From assembly GCA_025201705.1 (NCBI GenBank), contig MU616851.1, positions 1-30,794 of the forward strand: a stretch of 30,794 nt of DNA. Reading direction: 5' to 3'. This stretch comes from Dissophora ornata. Its lineage: Eukaryota; Mortierellomycota; Mortierellomycetes; Mortierellales; Mortierellaceae. Position numbers and translations under genes: made by a program. Each line of letters begins with the position of its first letter. The stretch's first letter is position 1. The notes beneath the pieces were generated by a model. The model saw only the letters and a list, made by a program, of their open reading frames with translations, had not been told where the DNA came from and did no database searches. Below are positions 11,860 through 21,200 of this stretch, piece after piece.

Positions 11860-12770
11860 TTCTATCCTTTTGCGGGAGGTGTAGGAGCGTTATTCTGGTA
11901 AACTACAAGTTAGTGCAAATCCTCTGGCCTATACTATCCGTCAAGGCTGGACACAGGCAAGCGGCCATACCACGTATTAAATCTTTCCTGTGTGATTTTG
12001 ACCCTTGTCATCAATGTCGGCAGCGGCGGTGCATGTATTTTGAGGAGGGATGGGATTTCAAAGTCCAACGCGCTTCTTTGGAACTTTTTTAGTGGCGGCA
12101 GCTCAAGTGTGGCTTAGGAGTGAGTTCGTGCAAGTCAAAAGTTCGAGCGGACCGCAGATGAATTTGTTCCTCCTCTCTTTGGAACAGATTTATTTCAATG
12201 GTACTGACTACTTGCCGAAAAAGTGCTGGATGGCATATCCACTTCCCTAGTCCATGCATCCATCGATCAAAACCACATCAGGAGACGCATATCTACAGGC
12301 GCATGGATACATCTGTTATGCAGGAAGCAGTGTCAACCATACCTGAGCAACTATCATGCGGGTTCAGCTCATCCTCACATCTTTCCAGGATGGAAAAAAA
12401 AAAAAAAAAAAAGTTGGATGGAGTGAGCCATACGTAGAGTTCTGATGCGAACACTACGCTAAAGCGAAACCAATGACTGCATATTCGACAAAGGCTACTT
12501 CCATACACCAATCTCACCTACCCTGATTCGAAGAAGTGGTAAAAGCGTGGAACAACTTGACATTCAGAAGGACAAGGAAGTGAAGCAGCTTCTGCAGAAC
12601 GTTCCTGGGGGACAGGAAAATTTGAATCACACTACGCATTCACGACAGATTCGGGATCCTTGTCCAGGTTCAGCATGGCACTTGCTCAGGACAGTGCCAT
12701 CAATGATCTGCTCATCAATCGTAGAAGTTCTTGCAATACATCTGGATCAGCATCGCGACGCACTGTTGAC
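11860..12770. other. Divergent intergenic region between ORC2 and RPL39
   Basis: About 0.9 kb with no supported gene. Open frames here are short and carry no motif. It must hold the promoters of ORC2 (leftward) and RPL39 (rightward). The only distinct structure is a 19-base A run at 12394-12412. No tRNA or snRNA was recognised. Confidence 0.5.
12394..12412 (+). repeat. Poly(A) tract
   Basis: An uninterrupted run of 19 A in the ORC2/RPL39 intergenic region. It may act as a nucleosome-disfavouring promoter element, which is common near fungal ribosomal-protein genes; that role is inferred. Confidence 0.8.
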
Positions 12771-13178
12771 ATGGTGTATGCGGAGCATATGACGCTCTTC
12801 AGAAGTGCGCGGGACAACAGACGGACATACTTTTATAGACCAAGCCAAAAAAAATCCCCCCCTCCCAACTCAGCGACTTATCACCTTGATTTCTTCATAT
12901 CCATGTTTAGCCTTCCAACAAGTCGTTCATCATCAAGCGCAAGCTCGGAAAGAAGCAGAAGCAGAACCGCCCTCTGCCCAACTGGTGCCGCATGCGTACC
13001 GACAACAAGGTATGTACTCGGAAGGATCTAGAGGAATATTGATCTGGATGGGTTATTTTTGAGGAACTCGCCTCTAACTATGTCTCTCTCTCTCTCTCTC
13101 TTCCATTGCCACATCCTCAATTAGATCCGCTACAACGCCAAGCGTCGCCACTGGCGCCGCACCAAGCTGGGCCTGTAA
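12771..13178 (+). CDS. RPL39: 60S ribosomal protein L39 (eL39)
   Basis: Small basic protein lining the exit tunnel of the large ribosomal subunit. Exon 2 (12911-13009) and exon 3 (13125-13178) spell the family almost perfectly: [20 protein letters not shown] and onward to [10 protein letters not shown], then [17 protein letters not shown] and a stop. Exon 2 starts straight after an acceptor (TTTAG), so the initiator must be upstream. The best candidate is a one-codon exon, ATG at 12771-12773 directly followed by a GTGTATG donor, with a 137-nt intron. This gives exactly 51 residues, the standard eL39 length. The intron-2 acceptor is preceded by a (TC)n run. The site of the ATG-only exon is the uncertain part; a TATA-like TTTTATAG at about 12829 falls inside the proposed first intron. 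The frame is too short to stand out by ORF length alone. Confidence 0.88.
13082..13101 (+). repeat. (TC)n tract before the RPL39 exon 3 acceptor
   Basis: About 20 bases of TC dinucleotides lying 23 nt upstream of the exon 3 start. It serves as, or extends, the polypyrimidine tract of that intron. Confidence 0.7.
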
Positions 13179-13417
13179 ATTACTTGCCCATGCTATTGGT
13201 CAGCTGGAACTCATATACGTCTTTACCTTTCGTATTATCCTATAAAGATCTCGCGTTCATTGCGTTTGATACAATTGCGTCGGCTTTGTGTTTTCATGAT
13301 TGCATTTTATTTTTTACTGTATTTGATATGAAGGTGTGAATGAAACGGATATCCTAGCATATTGGACAATGTTTTGGGCAGAGGGGGAGAGAGAATAGAT
13401 AGATCATGCAGAGCTGT

Positions 13418-15068
13418 TCACACTGACACGTAACCGTGGCCGCTTGTATGGCGTCCAGTAACCGACTCCCAGACGTGGCGGGTGACATCCATCACTAGGC
13501 CAGGGAAGTCTCTCCAGAAATCTACAGACAAATACAGAGGTCGGCGGCAGAGTACATATTGCGTTAGCGTCAAAGCAGATCAACTAAGGTGCAGCAAAAG
13601 CAGGGAAGTTACAACCACTGTGGATAATTACCGATATTGGGGAGCAGATCCAAACCAGTGGCGTGATAGACCTTGTGCTTGTAGACGGCACCAGCAACGA
13701 CATAGACCAGTCCAAACACTGCCAGGACCGTCAAGAAAATGCTGAAACCGCCCATGCCCTCCTCTGCGACTGGCAGCTGAGTCAGTTTACTAACAGTGTA
13801 ACAGTGCACGAATAAGAATCAGAGAGTCAGCCACCATTCATGTTGCCAAATACAGTCAAGATGCGATGCTTGGATTCAATAGACTTACGGACAGGCGACA
13901 CTCGACTTCCAGGAAAAGAACGCAATGCCATTCTCATATTTGGTCAGTGTCGGGCCGGCTTTATCGTCAGTCTTTCCGATGGCAGTTATGAAGGTCGAAG
14001 AGTAAAAGCAGAGATTTCAGTCATCGTTTGCTTTAAATTCCTCAGCTTTAAAATAGACTCCTTGTTCATCATATCCTTACAATGGCCATATCGCAGATGA
14101 AGGTGATAACAGCAGACTGGTCCTGTCCATCGATGTTTCCTCCCTTCAACGTCAAGTTCCATGGCACTATTATCAAAACAGTAAAAGTAAGTAAGGCTAT
14201 GGCTCCATAGATTGTCAGATATGTATCCCAAGTCTCATCCATGGCGTAGAGTCGCTTACACTCCTTCACGTCTTCTAGCTTTTCCGCTCGTGCCACTGAA
14301 GGTGCCACCTCTCTAGCGGGAGTACCATCTGCAGCTGGCGCAGAACCGGCGATTGTGCGAAGGAAAATCGTCTGGGGGTCGCCTTCTGCAGGAATGACCT
14401 TTGTCTCTTGGCAAACCCAGGCGCCAGCCTTGCAGTTTGTGTTTTCCCCGCCATCGGGCACGACAATGGCTTGGCAGGGATTGAGCTTGTAATCGACGCG
14501 GATTTTACTTGGATGCTCAACTTTGGGCTCACCCGTGATCGTAAACGTCCTAGAGATATCACGCAGATAGTAAAAAGGGGGAGGCAGGTGGTGTCGCAGT
14601 GTGGATTGTGGTGAATAACTTTTATACGCCAGACTGGTTCGTACATTATCCTTCCTGGTCGATCAGCGCTGTTCAGCTGATTGTGAGAAAGAAACTCGTC
14701 TGTGGATCGCCCGCTGCAGTAGCGACCTTCGTCTCTTAGCAAGACCAGGCGCCAGCTGTGCATTTGCCTCACTTGCCCAGGTACAATATGACAACAACAA
14801 CGGTCCTGGGTTTACCAAGAGATAACGGTTACTCCCATAGAGGGCGATCCTCAGACGATTTTCCTTTGCGTAATCAATTAGCTCCGCGCTCGCGACAGAT
14901 AGCACTGGCTTACGTTGGTTTGAGGGCAGAGATGTCGTAAATGTTGCCATCGACAGAGATGTTTCCGCAATCGTATTGAGCAGGCGTGTCACCCTGGGCG
15001 GCGATGGAGGCGAGCGCAGCAAGGGCAGCGAAGGCAACGATTGCCAGTCGAGAGTGGATCCGAGACAT
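13418..15068 (-). CDS. ATG27: Autophagy-related protein 27, MRH-type membrane protein
   Basis: Type I membrane protein that in yeast helps Atg9 vesicle traffic between Golgi, endosome and vacuole. My exons (descending) are 15068-14914, 14549-14260, 14166-14081, 13971-13889, 13789-13632 and 13521-13418; phases close and the total is 291 codons (yeast Atg27 is 271 aa). An N-terminal signal peptide (AIVAFAALAALASIAAQG) is followed by a mannose-6-phosphate-receptor-like lumenal domain with spaced cysteines (YDCGNI..., LNPCQAIVV, TNCKAGAWVCQET, TFICDMAI, SSVACP). One transmembrane helix follows (FSIFLTVLAVFGLVYVVAGA, ~220-241), then a cytosolic tail containing YKHKVYHATGLDLLPNIDFW. The protein ends in YVSV, a C-terminal YxxV signal like the YSAV sorting motif of yeast Atg27. 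Intron 1 (14550-14913, 364 nt) is unusually long here and contains exon 2-like copies. The exon 3/4 acceptor is the least certain junction. Confidence 0.92.
14348..14440 (-). repeat. Exon 2 segment of ATG27 that is duplicated (copy A, functional)
   Basis: This part of ATG27 exon 2 encodes CKAGAWVCQETKV and QTIFLRTIA. Two diverged copies of the same segment lie in the neighbouring intron, one in the same orientation and one inverted. Confidence 0.8.
14660..14765 (-). repeat. Degenerate sense copy of ATG27 exon 2 segment (copy B)
   Basis: Within ATG27 intron 1, same strand as the gene. Aligned by eye with copy A, roughly four in five bases match over about 90 nt with almost no gaps. In the equivalent frame it reads GAWSC-stop-ETKV...GDPQTSFFLTIS, so it carries stops and is not a usable alternative exon. 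Confidence 0.75.
14770..14905 (+). repeat. Inverted degenerate copy of ATG27 exon 2 segment (copy C)
   Basis: Read on the plus strand, 14802-14880 matches the minus-strand exon 2 segment: CCTGGGTTTACCAAGAGAT against CCTGGGTTTGCCAAGAGAC, and CAGACGATTTTCCTT is shared exactly. Weaker similarity extends to both sides. It lies head to head with copy B, 5 nt away, so the two can pair in the ATG27 transcript, and copy C is antisense to exon 2. Confidence 0.75.
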
Positions 15069-15346
15069 GGCGTGAGGGGTGGAGAGGCGGAGAGGCGAAG
15101 GAGAAGGGAGGGGGCAATTGGGACAATGGACGAACGAATGTTTTTTTTATTCTGTGCTTGCCGCGGACTTTTTGCACAGGAGCAAATCGCAGAAATTCAC
15201 AATCGTCTACTCTGGCATCACCGCGACAGTCCACCTCCAGACCTGTGCTTTGCACATTTTTGCGACACGCCAGTTTCCTGTTCATTCCCTTTTTGCCCAC
15301 AACCCATTCGCATGCGAGCCTCCAGCAACTAACTACCCAGAGAACC
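15069..15346. promoter_or_regulatory. Divergent promoter region of ATG27 and the F-box/WD40 gene
   Basis: A 278-bp gap between two opposed start codons. It is GA-rich next to ATG27 and C/T-rich before the F-box gene start. There is a T8 run near 15142. An open frame runs in from 15041 into the F-box gene, but I treat it as untranslated leader because the ATG at 15347 (AACCATGG) has a better context. Confidence 0.5.
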
Positions 15347-17445
15347 ATGGCTGTCTCCCCCTCTCGAACTCTTCTTCCCTCAAAGCTCCCAGACGATCCT
15401 GTCACACGCCCTGCACGGGAACGTCCAGCGCCTGGTCGTAGCTATGCTAAAGAATCAGGCACTGATAGGTGCTACCTATCGCAGCTGCCAGTGGAGATCG
15501 CCTTCCTTATCCTTGGCCATGTGCCTTATCGTAGCTTCGCCTCCTTATCCCGTGTCAACCATTACTGGAGACAACTCACTTTCCAGCAGGATGGGATCTT
15601 GTGGTATCGACTGTGTCAAAAGCACGGCTTTCTGGCCGATGCCCCAAATGATTCAGCGCAGCGCCGTTGGACCCTGGAAGAGGCACAGCAGCAACGGCCA
15701 GGGCTCGCCAGGGCTTTGCTGCTGAGCCGCAGGAGAATAACATCCAAAGATTCACAGGAAAGAACCCCTATGAATACCGACATTCTTGTGGACCCTTCTC
15801 GGCAGGGCAACTATCCAGCTCAAACTAAGAACGCTCTAGGCCCGGTTACTCAATCCGCACGACTTGTGCATGGGCGAATCGAGAGCTGGCGAGACTACTT
15901 TGAGACGATGCTCATCCTTGAGCGAGAGTGGATCGAGGGGAAACCTACAATCAAGGAGCTGCGCGGCCATGAAGGAGCTGTTCTGTGTGTCAAAGCCCTT
16001 CCAAGAGGAGAGCGCATCGTCAGTGGGGATCGGCTAGGATATCTCAAAGTTTGGTGCACAGTGACCCAATCCTGTCTAAAGACCATCAAATTCATGATGG
16101 GCATCTCCAGCTTTGCGGTCCAGGGCGATCTTCTCGTCAGCGGGTCATGGGTAGGAGCTCTTTTTTTTTCTGAATTCTCTACATATACGCCATATCAAAT
16201 AATGGGTGCTGAACCAAACATCTCAACCCGCTGACGCCTCTCCAGGACTGTACTGTCTTGATTTGGAAGCAAACCGATGAGGCCCCCTATCTCAAACCAC
16301 TCAAGGTGATTGACGTGGGCGAACAGGTCATGTGTATGGATCTGGACGACAATCTGGATCTAGTGATCGGCGCAGTGAGCGGCGTGGTCAAGACTATCTC
16401 CCTCAAAACCTACACTTTTATCGAGACCTTCCGCTCGCCCCACCCACATATATGTACAGCTGTTTCTCTTAACCGTACCAGAGTAGAGGCTGCGATCGGG
16501 CCAAACTATTATGCTTGGGATCGGGCCACAAAGTCTCAAGTGGGGTTTATTGGGGATGCTCATTTCGAGAACATCTCGTGTATGAGAGTTGATACCAACA
16601 AGAAACTGATCTTCACAGGATCGCAGGACGGCAAAGTAAGGAGTTTCAGCTGGGAGTCCAAGCCCATGTTACTAAGGCAATATGGGGGCCATCGGAGTGG
16701 CGTCCGCTGTATGACCCTTCAAGACAACATGATCATCACAGGATCTTCGGATAAGGTATTTCCAAATGTGCAGCATTGCTGTGGAGATGTAGGTGCTTGT
16801 GGACTCTTGTGGGATTCTTACGATTGCCGCTCAAAATCGATCACATAGACAGCCATGATCACGTTTAGGGATGGGTACGATTCCTACGGACTGGATGGAA
16901 CATCTCTGGACGGGCTTCCTGGACAAGGAGATGACTCTGCAAAAGAGTCTGAAAAAGTTACGCAGTCTGTTTCGCTTCCACATCCAGCCTATGTGAATTG
17001 TGTGGACGCTGATGCAGGCATGCTAGTCACCGGGGCGGATGACGGAGTCATCAGGATATTTGACTTTGGATGTGATCTATGGAGACCTCCGACTCCTTCT
17101 TCACCGAGGCTCTGTGGGCAGGCGTCATTGGTCTCTTCCTCGTCGCCGACGTGTGTTCTCATGGCAAGACCTGGACGAAACAAGGACTCGGTTGGGAATC
17201 GTCGGCAAGCCTGGGGGACTTGTGCCCTGGCTGTCCTCACGCGAGCGAAAACTACTCTGCAAGAGTCCCTTGTGCAGGACGGCCAAGGAGCCATACCAAC
17301 AGCGACACCGCCGTTGGCGTGGATGAATGTTGACGAAATATACCAGCGCATGATTGAATGGGATCTGCATCCAGTGAGGTACGGGTTGTCCGCCAGTAAG
17401 ACCCTAATGGTCTCGTTCGCTGCATATGAAGACTATTGTGGCTAA
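15347..17445 (+). CDS. F-box and WD40-repeat protein
   Basis: Probable substrate-recognition subunit of an SCF ubiquitin ligase. My exons are 15347-16150, 16246-16755 and 16849-17445, about 636 codons. The F-box is at about residues 42-85 (YLSQLPVEIAFLILGHVPYR, SLSRVNHYWRQL, LWYRLC). WD40 blades follow: LRGHEGAVLCVKALPRGERI, VSGDRLGYLKVWCT, SGSWDCTVLIWK, FTGSQDGKVRSFSWES, YGGHRSGVRCMTL, ITGSSDKTAMITFRDG, VTGADDGVIRIFDFG. Downstream of 17065 the annotated frame stops looking like a WD repeat, while WD-like fragments appear in the other two frames, so the 3' part may contain indels. An alternative end uses a 74-nt intron (17379-17452; GTACGG donor, CTAACTCTCAG acceptor) and stops at 17598-17600. 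The specific orthologue is not assigned. Confidence 0.8.
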
Positions 17446-17725
17446 CTCTCAGATCAAATCTTTCCACGATATGTTCCTCTAGTCAAGGCTCTACGCCCAG
17501 GCTTACGCTCAATCTCGCCTTGCACATGATGGCGAAGTCAGACCCGCCAACGATCCTTTTAGATAGCACTACCAGTCCACATCGATTTGCAATTGAATAG
17601 TGATGCATGTATGTAGGAACGTCTGTAATTTAATCTATAAATGTAAAGAGAGAAAGTTGAACTACGGAAACGTCTTTTGGTATCTATCCATTACAATGCT
17701 GCTCCCCCCCCCCTAAATTACGAAG

Positions 17726-19741
17726 CTAGCTGTCCTGGGGATTACGGAGGGTGTGCGGCAGGGCGTCAAAGATACTGTCTCTTCCCTCGGAGCCTTCTTG
17801 TGTCTGGGGATGTCTCCGCTCAAATGTGTTGAGTGACGACACATTTCCTGTCGAAGCAATGACGCCCACAGCTTCCGAGTTGCTGTCCTGGGGAGCCCTG
17901 ACCTCATGAGACTGTGTCGCTGGAATGCTGGCGATCGCAGGTGACAATGGAAGGACCCTTGGCGAAGCATGCTGAGAGGAACTGGCGTCATGGTAGCGCG
18001 CCTGATCCTGCAGAGCCTGTTTGTTCTGAGGCGAGTATCCAAACTCTTGCTGGGTATCGTCGTCCCGTCTACTCCTTGCGGACATTCCGCCTGAACTGGA
18101 CTGATATGATAGCGAGGCAGATGATGGTCCAGGCTCGATCGGAAGCGGTCGAATTGTCAAGGATCCCCGTGCAGGGATTGAGGTCTCGTCTATGAGCCCA
18201 AGGTCCACGCTGAAGCTTGTGTTGGTAGGCGATGGCTGAAGCATCGAGTACTGCGTCGAAGACGGGGGTCGAGTATGAGTGTTAATCTTGGGTCGATTGA
18301 TCAGAGGAGGCACAAGAGGTGCAGGGGGAGGCCCTCCGCCAATGCCACTGCCAGGTATGCCCATTGTCTGGTTTGTTAGCGGTGGTGGTTGATGACCGCC
18401 TCCAAGATGCGTCAAGGGATTCTGCTGTGGGATACCCTGGTTACCGGGCGCTGTAGGTTGGCACGGGGCACCGTGACTTCCAGGCGACAGAGGTTGCTGG
18501 TAGGATCCATGATGTGCCAATCCTTGATTCGAAATGCCCTGCGCGTTTGGATCTTGCAGTCCATGTCCACCTCCACTTTGATGAGCCCCTCCTTGGTCAG
18601 GGACACTCTGATGTCCAGGTTGTGAATGCTGAGCCTGTCCGTAGTTTGAGATACCTTGGCTCTGTCCTTGGTTCTGTCCCTGGCCGCCTTGGTGGGCCTG
18701 ACCTTGGTTCGATAGGCCCTGATTATGTGCTTGTCCTCCTTGGTGAGCCTGGCCGTGGCTGGGATCTTGATGGTATGGGTGGTCATGATAATGATGATGG
18801 TGGTCAAGGTCATGATGTCCATCGCCGTGGTGATCCATATGGTGCATTTGATGATGGTTATGATACATGGGCTCCATTTCATGATGATGTGCTCCGCCTT
18901 GGTCTCCTACGTCGTCCCGATAATGGTGTCCGTCGTTGTGGTGGTGATGGTAGCCCGCGTTACTCATCAACGGTGCGGGTGACGGCGATTGGATAGGCAG
19001 ATGATCAAAAATATCATCTTGCTTCAGAGCTTTGTGGCGCCGTCCGCCTTTGTTCTTCAGCACGAAGAGAGTTACTATAAAGCCAATAATGATTGCACCG
19101 ACAACGCTAACACCAACGATTGCGACTTTGGGAAAGCCAGTACTTGTATCAGATGCGACAGCTGTTGGACTGGCCCCTAGTATTGACGCGGATGCGGTGT
19201 CGGTAAAGGTGGTCGTGGACGTGATTAGAGCAGTCGAGAATGGGGTAGTAGCCACGGGAGCTATGGATAAGGTCGTTGTGACAACGGGCGTTGTCGTATG
19301 AAAGGGTATGGTTGTCGTATGAACGGGTATGGTTGTCGTATGCGCGGGTATGGTTGTCGTTGGAACGGTGGTTCGTTCGGTTGTTGTGGTTGTTGTATCT
19401 GTTGTAGTTGTTGTCCAGAGGGTAGTGGTAGTAGTAGTAGGAATTGTTGTTGTGGAGTGGGTGGTTGTCGTAGTCGTGGTATTTGGGGAGGTGAGGGTGG
19501 CCATGATTGTGGTCGTGGTTGTGGTTGTGGTCGTGGTTGTGGTTGTGGTAGCGTCTGTAGTCGTAGTAGGCGCTGTGGTTGTGGTGTTGGTCGGATGGAT
19601 GATGATCATTCGGAGGTGCCGTGTGCAGAGGAGCAGTTGGGTCTTTTTATGCAAGTGTATTGAGGTGATGAAGCGATGAAGAGTATCATTAGTAACAGAA
19701 GCAGAAAGAGAAAGAAAAAGAAAGGAGAGCGACGGCAGCAA
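17726..19741 (-). CDS. Thr-rich single-pass membrane protein with His-rich cytosolic tail
   Basis: No named family recognised. It is one frame of 671 codons. The first ~20 residues (MLPSLSFLFLSLSASVTND) could be a signal peptide. Residues ~50-200 are mucin-like, dominated by Thr runs and TTTIP repeats, expected to be heavily O-glycosylated outside the cell. A clear transmembrane helix (KVAIVGVSVVGAIIIGFIVT, ~206-228) is followed by a basic stop-transfer stretch (LKNKGGRRHKALK). The cytosolic side holds a His-rich block (~265-335, with HHHH clusters alternating with Asp, Gly and Met), Gln/Gly repeats built on AHQGGQ-like units, then a Ser/Pro-rich tail. This resembles fungal wall-stress or sensor-type proteins in layout only; there is no WSC domain. 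The stretch between the possible signal peptide and the Thr block looks unnatural, so an unseen 5' intron is possible; the second Met (residue 45) is an alternative start. Confidence 0.7.
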   Translation of the reverse strand: MLPSLSFLFLSLSASVTNDTLHRFITSIHLHKKTQLLLCTRHLRMIIIHPTNTTTTAPTTTTDATTTTTTTTTTTTTTIMATLTSPNTTTTTTTHSTTTIPTTTTTTLWTTTTTDTTTTTTERTTVPTTTIPAHTTTIPVHTTTIPFHTTTPVVTTTLSIAPVATTPFSTALITSTTTFTDTASASILGASPTAVASDTSTGFPKVAIVGVSVVGAIIIGFIVTLFVLKNKGGRRHKALKQDDIFDHLPIQSPSPAPLMSNAGYHHHHNDGHHYRDDVGDQGGAHHHEMEPMYHNHHQMHHMDHHGDGHHDLDHHHHYHDHPYHQDPSHGQAHQGGQAHNQGLSNQGQAHQGGQGQNQGQSQGISNYGQAQHSQPGHQSVPDQGGAHQSGGGHGLQDPNAQGISNQGLAHHGSYQQPLSPGSHGAPCQPTAPGNQGIPQQNPLTHLGGGHQPPPLTNQTMGIPGSGIGGGPPPAPLVPPLINRPKINTHTRPPSSTQYSMLQPSPTNTSFSVDLGLIDETSIPARGSLTIRPLPIEPGPSSASLSYQSSSGGMSARSRRDDDTQQEFGYSPQNKQALQDQARYHDASSSQHASPRVLPLSPAIASIPATQSHEVRAPQDSNSEAVGVIASTGNVSSLNTFERRHPQTQEGSEGRDSIFDALPHTLRNPQDS
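18735..18960 (-). repeat. His-codon-rich low-complexity block
   Basis: Reads as dense ATGATG/GTGGTG-like units on the plus strand and encodes the His-rich cytosolic block of the membrane protein on the minus strand. Slippage-prone and probably length-variable between strains. Confidence 0.7.
19290..19600 (-). repeat. Thr-codon low-complexity block
   Basis: Nearly pure ACA/ACC/ACG/ACT codons on the minus strand (GTT/GGT/TGT-like on plus), encoding the extracellular Thr runs. It includes a unit of about 21 nt encoding TTTIPxH that is repeated several times at 19290-19350. Confidence 0.8.
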
Positions 19742-21015
19742 CGGAAGTTATACAGGCTGGCACTGTGCCGTGGTCGGGTCGTCACTGGAAGGCGCGAATA
19801 TGCCGCACACACACAGATGCCAGCCAAACAAAGCGGAAAACAATGTCGTATCCCTGGATTGGCCATGTTCGCATTGCTTCAGCGACGGGATTACTCAATT
19901 CAACCCCCTGCCAACACCCGCCAGTAAACAACAAAAATAAAGAAAAAGAAAAAAAAAGGGATACACGTTTAAATGGCCGCTGCGGCAGAGGTCGTCCCAG
20001 ACCGCTCTAGACCGCGCTTGTCAGCATCGGCCCTGCCGAGATGCTTATTTCCGTTTGTGTTCGTGGCAGTGCTCTAATTTTGATTTTTTGGTTTCCACTT
20101 CCACTCAGGTGGTCTGCCGCTGACCACGTCCTCGCTCCGCCTCGAAACAGCGCAAGGGGAAGACGGACAACACCACTCGCTGCACGCCATCTCGATTCTC
20201 CCGATTCTCTCGACTCTCGCAAGTCCAAAGGAAAACTCCTCGCTAATAATTGACCCCGAAACACATGGTCGCCGTATTGTTGTTGCGCCACCCACAATGC
20301 CACAGGACAGCACTGCCCCCCTTCCGAGACCCGTAGCTCCAATCGACTCTTGCTGCTCTGTACACAATGGCTACGACTTTGATCGATCGGGTCAATGAGC
20401 GTGTATTCTATATTGCAATAAATTATGAACCTGAGCTCGGTCATTTTCCTCGGGAGTGAACCACACACGCACCCGTTATGATTGGCAGCCATCATTCCTG
20501 TCCAACCACTGCAAGAATAGAAGGGTAGACGGCCCTTGGACCCTCTACTCCTTGGAGAGGGGCATTTCGGCCTGACAAGGCTCGATACTGATCGTCGTCA
20601 AGAATAGACCCCCCTAGGCTAGGATGTGTTGCATGCTGTATACGCCGACAATCAATTAATCACGCATCGGAGAGCTCGGACAATGCGGGTGTAGTGCAGT
20701 GTGTTCTATGGGCAGTGACTGGAAGGCAGTCTGCACAGTATGCATTCGAGCAGACAGTGCAACGCTACGCATAATGATCAAACGAGGCGAGACTGCCCCG
20801 TTGGGGGGAGGACGCGCCAACGCGGTCAAGATCGTGCTGTGTCGCGGCAACGCTTGCGTCAAATTACGTTCCAGGTATGCAATAGTAGTCGTGGCGGTGG
20901 CGTACGTGTGTGGTACTTCCACACCGTCCCCCCAAGCTTCCTGCTAGTCCTGTCCCGACGAAGCCAAGCCCATTCCTCATTCATTCCAACCCAACATCCC
21001 CATCCTCCCTCGGGA
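19742..21015. other. Large divergent intergenic region
   Basis: About 1.27 kb between the membrane-protein gene (leftward) and the USP16-like gene (rightward). Open frames on both strands lack motifs and look like chance. A-rich patches occur at about 19930-19960. I see no tRNA, snRNA or repeat of note. It probably contains both promoters and long leaders. Confidence 0.45.
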
Positions 21016-21141
21016 ATGCCACAAAAGAAGAAAAAGACATCCCAGACCAAGACCAAGGGTGGTGTTGGTCACCCTTCGCGGCACGTCAGCAAGAGCGACT
21101 ACACAGCAAGTATGGACGAATGCAATCCCACACTCATTCCC

Positions 21142-21200
<59 letters not shown>

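Noticed and set aside
15041..15346. 102-codon N-terminal extension of the F-box protein
   Set aside because: The extra sequence is low complexity, overlaps the ATG27 start region, and the ATG at 15347 has a better context; treated as leader.
18400..18960. Repeated units considered as a CRISPR-like or satellite array
   Set aside because: Units are short, imperfect and in coding frame (Gln/Gly/His repeats); there is no constant repeat with unique spacers.
19290..19680. Plus-strand Gly/Cys-rich and Val-rich frames
   Set aside because: Both are low-complexity shadows of the Thr-codon block on the minus strand.
20007..20495. 162-codon minus-strand open frame in the intergenic region before the USP16-like gene
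   Set aside because: The translation has no motif, odd composition (many Arg/Ser/Cys), and no splice or promoter support; it looks like a chance frame.
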